Source: an uncultured Collinsella sp. (GTDB lineage Bacteria > Actinomycetota > Coriobacteriia > Coriobacteriales > Coriobacteriaceae). From it: a stretch of DNA of 25,585 bases. Of this stretch, positions 22,365 to 25,585 are shown one piece after another; position 1 is the first letter of the stretch; each line of letters begins with the position of its first letter. A program made the translations under genes and the position numbers. The stretch lies in the NCBI GenBank assembly GCA_900548815.1, contig URLR01000027.1, positions 1 to 25,585 on the forward strand. The letters run 5' to 3'. Below the pieces are notes generated by a model. It did no database searches. It saw only the letters and a list, made by a program, of their open reading frames with translations, and was not told where the DNA came from.

Positions 22365-22793
22365 CTACTCAGCGATGGTGACGCCCATGGAACGGGCGGT
22401 ACCGGCGATGATCTTCTTGGCGGCGTCAATGTCGTTGGCATTGAGGTCCGGCATCTTGATCTCGGCGATCTTGGTGAGCTGCTCCTGGGAGAGCTGACCA
22501 ACCTTGTCAGCCTGGGGCTTAGCGGAACCAGACTTGAGGTTCAGCTCCTTCTTGATAAGGTGAGCCGCCGGCGGGGTCTTGGTGATGAAGGAGAAGGACT
22601 TGTCCTCGTAGACAGAGATCTCAACGGGGATGATGTCACCCTTCTTGTCCTGCGTCTCGGCGTTAAAGGCCTGGCAGAACTGCATGATGTTCACGCCAGC
22701 AGCGCCCAGGGCGGGGCCGACGGGAGGAGCGGGGTTTGCTGCACCAGCAGGAATCTGGAGCTTAATGACGTTGGCAACCTTCTTCTCAGCCAT
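22365..22793 (-). CDS. rplK: 50S ribosomal protein L11
   Basis: 142 aa, full length. It binds the GTPase-associated region of 23S rRNA and is needed for factor-dependent steps and the stringent response. The N-terminal IKLQIPAGAANPAPPVGPAL carries the proline-rich thiostrepton/L11 signature, and the C-terminal rRNA-binding domain ends KKIIAGTARSMGVTI. Of two ATGs 6 nt apart the second (22793) is chosen: AAAGGA is 6 nt before it and abuts the first. A weak promoter (TTCTAA, 17 nt, TATAGC) may lie in the 120-nt gap after nusG. Confidence 0.98.
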   Translation of the reverse strand: MAEKKVANVIKLQIPAGAANPAPPVGPALGAAGVNIMQFCQAFNAETQDKKGDIIPVEISVYEDKSFSFITKTPPAAHLIKKELNLKSGSAKPQADKVGQLSQEQLTKIAEIKMPDLNANDIDAAKKIIAGTARSMGVTIAE

Positions 22794-22913
22794 GGTCATT
22801 CCTTTCGAATCACGAGTGTGAAGTACTTGCTATATCGTAAGCACGCACGTGTTAGAAGCACTCCTGAGATGAGCAGTCACAGAAGAAGCACGCTCGCGCG
22901 AACGGACGAAAAC

Positions 22914-23450
22914 TTAAGCGATGACAGCGACCTGGTTAAAGTCGAGCTCGACCGGCGTCTCGCGGCCAAAGATCATCAGCGTGACCTTGAGCTTGCCAGC
23001 CTCGGTGTTAACCTCGGAGACCTTGCCATCAAAGTCGGTAAGCGGGCCATCGGTGACGCGGACGGACGTACCGACCTCAATATCAACCGAGGTGCGCTTG
23101 GGCGAATCGCCCTTACCGGGACGACGAGTCATCTTGTTGTACTCGTCGCGGGAAAGCGGAGCGGGCTTGCCGTTGCCGCCTAGGAAACCGGTGACGCCAG
23201 GCGTGTTACGAACACACGTCCAAGCATCGTCATCCATCTCCATGCGGACCAGGACATAACCCGGGAAGATCTTGGAATCCTTGGTCTCACGCTTGCCACC
23301 CTCTTTAATCTCGGTGACGCGCTCCATAGGAATCTCGATATCAAAGATACGGTCCTGCATGCCCATAGTCTCGATGCGATGCTCGAGATCGGACTTAACG
23401 CGGTTCTCGTATCCAGAGTAAGTGTGAACGACGTACCAACGCTTAGACAT
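22914..23450 (-). CDS. nusG: transcription termination/antitermination factor NusG
   Basis: 178 aa. It binds the RNA polymerase clamp and links elongation to Rho or the ribosome. The NGN domain (RWYVVHTYSGYENRV, then FPGYVLVRM, NTPGVTGFLG) fills residues 1-110; the KOW domain (VRVTDGPLTDFDGKVSEVN, later GRETPVELDFNQV) fills about 125-176. The ATG lies 3 nt after the secE stop, with GAGGGG inside the end of secE, so the two genes are cotranscribed. There is no long insertion between NGN and KOW as seen in some Actinobacteria. Confidence 0.98.
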   Translation of the reverse strand: MSKRWYVVHTYSGYENRVKSDLEHRIETMGMQDRIFDIEIPMERVTEIKEGGKRETKDSKIFPGYVLVRMEMDDDAWTCVRNTPGVTGFLGGNGKPAPLSRDEYNKMTRRPGKGDSPKRTSVDIEVGTSVRVTDGPLTDFDGKVSEVNTEAGKLKVTLMIFGRETPVELDFNQVAVIA

Positions 23451-23453
23451 GGT

Positions 23454-23792
23454 TTAGCCCCTCAATCCAGAGAACAGAGCAAGAGCCTCGCCAAAGCCAG
23501 CATCGAGCAGAGCGATGACGACGCCGACGACGATCAGAGAAGCGCAAACAACAACCGAGTAGTTCACGAGCTCCTTCTTATCGGGCCACGTGACACGCTT
23601 CATCTCGGACTTGACCGAAGCGAAATACTTCTTGGTGCGGGCGAAGAAACCAGGCTTCTCGTTCTTCTTGGACTTCGCAGCCTTCTCGTTCTTCTTGGCA
23701 ACGGCCTTCTTGGCCTCAACCTTGGAGTTGGCGGCAGCTTTGTTGGCAGGTGCCGGCTGCTGAGCCTTCTTCTTGTTCTTCTTGTTGGCCAT
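23454..23792 (-). CDS. secE: preprotein translocase subunit SecE
   Basis: 112 aa, the small essential subunit of the SecYEG channel. A long Lys/Ala-rich cytoplasmic tail (1-48) precedes the conserved amphipathic helix KYFASVKSEMKRVTWPDKKE (55-74, with the diagnostic RVTWP) and a single membrane helix (about 77-97, VVVCASLIVVGVVIALL). This is the one-helix form usual outside Enterobacteria. GGAGG lies 8 nt before the ATG. It follows tRNA-Trp, as in many Gram-positive and coriobacterial genomes. Confidence 0.97.
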   Translation of the reverse strand: MANKKNKKKAQQPAPANKAAANSKVEAKKAVAKKNEKAAKSKKNEKPGFFARTKKYFASVKSEMKRVTWPDKKELVNYSVVVCASLIVVGVVIALLDAGFGEALALFSGLRG

Positions 23793-23831
23793 TTGGGTTA
23801 CCTCCGCGCAATGCGCTTATACATGAGTAAA

Positions 23832-23859
23832 CCGTAAGCCCCCAAGTGGGAGCTTACGG
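23832..23859 (-). terminator. hairpin between tRNA-Trp and secE
   Basis: CCGTAAGC (23832-23839) and GCTTACGG (23852-23859) pair, with an inner C/G-rich extension. On the minus strand TTTACTC follows. It may be an attenuator or an RNA-processing site releasing the tRNA; the U-tract is too short for a firm terminator call. Confidence 0.5.
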
Positions 23860-23868
23860 AATAATGAC

Positions 23869-23944
23869 TGGCACGCCAGGAAGGACTCGAACCCTCAACA
23901 CTCGGTTTTGGAGACCGATGCTCTACCAATTGAACTACTGGCGT
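23869..23944 (-). tRNA. trnW: tRNA-Trp (anticodon CCA)
   Basis: 76 nt including an encoded 3' CCA. The acceptor stem is ACGCCAG with CTGGCGT and discriminator G; the D arm is GTTC-AATTGGTA-GAGC; the anticodon stem-loop is TCGGTCTCCAAAACCGA with CCA in the loop; the T arm is GAGGG-TTCGAAT-CCTTC with one G-U pair. It lies between rpmG and secE in the same direction. Confidence 0.97.
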
Positions 23945-23957
23945 ATGTGACTAGAGA

Positions 23958-24107
23958 CTAGCGAGTCTCTTTGTGCAGCGTGTGGTGACGGCACCAGGGG
24001 CAATACTTCTTGATCTCCATACGATCAGGCATGGTCGACTTGTTCTTGGTGGTCGTATAGTTGCGGCGCTTGCACTCAGTGCACGCAAGAGTAACTAGAT
24101 TACGCAT
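23958..24107 (-). CDS. rpmG: 50S ribosomal protein L33
   Basis: 49 aa, a normal L33 although short. It starts MRNLVTLACTECKRRNYTTT and ends HHTLHKETR. Two CxxC pairs (Cys9/Cys12 and Cys36/Cys39, in CTEC and CPWC) form a zinc ribbon, the zinc-dependent form that many genomes pair with a zinc-free version. The stop lies 13 nt before tRNA-Trp. A weak ribosome site (AAAGG 10 nt before the ATG, or AGGA 3 nt before it) is present. Confidence 0.95.
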   Translation of the reverse strand: MRNLVTLACTECKRRNYTTTKNKSTMPDRMEIKKYCPWCRHHTLHKETR

Positions 24108-24152
24108 GTATCCTGAACCTTTCATTTCCGCCCCGTACGGGCACGAGTTGTT

Positions 24153-24182
24153 ACTTTATCAGCTCCACGTAAGTGCTGTCAA
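24153..24182 (-). promoter_or_regulatory. strong promoter of the rpmG-tRNA-Trp-secE-nusG unit
   Basis: On the minus strand a perfect TTGACA (24177-24182) is followed after 18 nt by TAAAGT (24153-24158), about 46 nt before the rpmG ATG. The rest of the 279-nt gap up to tuf (24183-24325) shows nothing else I can identify. Confidence 0.7.
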
Positions 24183-24325
24183 TGAAAACCTCGAGTCAAT
24201 TGGTTCTCGGTGGATCCATTCATATTTGGAACACATCAATGAAGCCATCGAGATCTAATCGACAGTGCACCCAGGACCATAATCGATCCTCTCGACACCA
24301 GCAACGGCTCAATATCCATTGCAGA

Positions 24326-24361
24326 AAAGAACCCGGCACCCATATAAGTGCCGGGTTCTTT
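24326..24361 (-). terminator. Rho-independent terminator of tuf
   Basis: AAAGAACCCGGCAC (24326-24339) pairs perfectly with GTGCCGGGTTCTTT (24348-24361); the minus-strand tail is TTTTCTGC. It lies 25 nt after the tuf stop. Confidence 0.93.
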
Positions 24362-24386
24362 AAGTCAGCTATATCAAAGAGCTAAT

Positions 24387-25557
24387 TTACTCAATGATCG
24401 TGGAGACGATGCCCGAACCGACGGTGTGGCCACCCTCGCGGATAGCGAAGCGCAGGCCCTCCTCCATGGCGATCGGGTGGATGAGGTCGCCCTCGATGGT
24501 GATGTGGTCACCAGGCATAGCCATCTCGGTGCCCTCGGGGAGCTTGACCGTACCGGTAACGTCGGTGGTACGGAAGTAGAACTGAGGACGATAACCATCG
24601 AAGAACGGGGTGTGACGGCCGCCCTCCTCCTTGGTCAGAACGTAGATCTCGCCGGTGAACTTGGTGTGCGGGGTAACCGAACCGGGCTTGCAGAGAACCT
24701 GGCCGCGCTCGATGTCCTCACGCTTGATGCCGCGGAGCAGCAGACCGACGTTGTCGCCAGCCTCGCAGAAGTCCATGGACTTACGGAACATCTCGATACC
24801 GGTAACAACGGTGTTCTGGGTATCCTTGATGCCGACGATCTCGACGGGCTCGTTGAGCTTGAGCTCACCGCGCTCGACACGGCCGGTAGCAACGGTACCA
24901 CGGCCGGAGATGGTAAAGACGTCCTCAACGGGCATCAGGAAGGGCATATCGGCCTTACGGTCGGGAGTGGGGATATAATCGTCAACAGCGTCCATCAGCT
25001 CCTTGATGCAGGCATACTCGGGAGCGTTGGGATCGGTGGACTCGGAAACCAGAGCGTTCAGAGCGGAACCGCGGATGATGGGGGTGTCGTCGCCAGGGAA
25101 GCCATAGAAGTCCAGCAGCTCGCGGACTTCCATCTCCACCAGCTCCAGCAGCTCCTCGTCGTCCACCTGGTCGCACTTGTTCAGGAACACCAGCACGGAG
25201 GGCACGTTCACCTGACGGGCCAGCAGCAGGTGCTCGCGGGTCTGGGCCATGGGGCCGTCGGAGGCGGCGATGACCAGGATAGCGCCGTCCATCTGGGCAG
25301 CACCGGTGATCATGTTCTTGATATAGTCGGCGTGGCCCGGGCAGTCAACGTGGGCATAGTGACGATTGGCGGTCTCGTACTCAACGTGAGCGGTGTTGAT
25401 GGTGATACCACGCTCGCGCTCTTCGGGAGCCTTATCGATGGAAGAGTAATCGGTGTACTCAGCGCCGCCCTGCATCGCCAGATACTTGGTGATCGCAGCG
25501 GTCAGAGTGGTCTTACCATGGTCGATATGACCGATGGTACCGATGTTAACATGGGGC
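24387..25557 (-). CDS. tuf: elongation factor Tu, 5'-truncated by adapter
   Basis: 389 residues are present of the usual 395-400; only the first ten or so are missing. EF-Tu brings aminoacyl-tRNA to the ribosome using GTP. The genuine part begins PHVNIGTIGHIDHGKTTL (P-loop; Ile where Val is commoner), followed by the switch region IDKAPEERERGITI, DCPGHAD (G3), NKCD (G4) and GSAL (G5); beta-barrel domains 2 and 3 follow and end GHTVGSGIVSTIIE. Reading on into the adapter gives a false start MCIRDR that must not be annotated. Between about 25090 and 25215 every Val except one is GTG and nearly every Leu is CTG, unlike the rest of the gene. Confidence 0.97.
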
Positions 25558-25585
25558 CTGTCTCTTATACACATCTCCGAGCCCA
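25558..25585 (-). other. Illumina Nextera adapter contamination at the right end
   Basis: The last 28 nt are the Nextera mosaic end CTGTCTCTTATACACATCT and the start of the Read 2 adapter (CCGAGCCCA). They replace the true start of tuf and are not genomic. Confidence 0.97.

Noticed and set aside
24061..24385. Short plus-strand open frames in the tuf-rpmG gap
   Set aside because: They overlap the promoter, rpmG and the tuf terminator on the other strand and lack ribosome sites.
25558..25574. ATG start of tuf encoded within the adapter
   Set aside because: The codons M-C-I-R-D come from the Nextera mosaic end, not from the genome.

Overview
The window is a 25.6-kb piece of a high-GC bacterial chromosome, very probably from a Coriobacteriia member such as Collinsella. 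That placement is an inference: it rests on GC-rich codon use, the order tuf, rpmG, tRNA-Trp, secE, nusG, rplK, rplA, an actinobacterial-type LAATG sortase signal, and proteins that look coriobacterial from memory; no search was run. No phage, transposase, integrase or CRISPR array is visible. Both ends carry Illumina Nextera adapter sequence (1-44 and 25558-25585), so this is an untrimmed assembly contig. The tuf gene at the right edge is cut by the adapter, which creates a false MCIRDR N-terminus.

Layout. 91-5273: a class I/II aminotransferase (-), an unrecognised flavodoxin-like protein (+), then on the minus strand a SotB-type sugar efflux transporter and a likely two-gene unit of GH13 alpha-amylase and hypoxanthine-DNA glycosylase. 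5394-7754: a FeoA-FeoB fusion ferrous iron transporter behind two tandem 16-bp palindromes that look like a metalloregulator operator. 7755-8226: a 472-nt non-coding stretch with three and a third copies of a 62-bp repeat, each holding a 44-nt palindrome, plus a terminator-like inverted repeat whose near twin lies at 3995-4061. 8227-9933: an alpha/beta hydrolase diverging from a stand-alone PTS IIA-Glc. 10115-11518: asnS. 11777-15618: an HTH/WYL-like regulator followed by a TrpXYZ-type ABC importer (Tat-type lipoprotein, permease, ATPase). 15777-18698: a secreted, sortase-anchored 5'-nucleotidase and a small MscS channel. 18791-21414: a translationally coupled pair, a cytoplasmic ParB-like/BMP (PnrA-like) fusion protein and a metallophosphoesterase. 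21540-25557 (minus strand): the rplA, rplK, nusG, secE, tRNA-Trp, rpmG, tuf housekeeping block, with a probable L1 autoregulatory site before rplA.

How they work together. Most units are independent and separated by clear hairpin terminators. The linked sets are the ABC importer with its adjacent regulator, the BMP/phosphoesterase pair, and the translation/secretion block. The most unusual features are non-coding: the 62-bp hairpin array, the dispersed terminator repeat, a recurring AAAGGG-ACAG core in several terminators, and the iron-gene operator. The most intriguing protein system is the cytoplasmic solute-binding-domain fusion with its coupled phosphoesterase.
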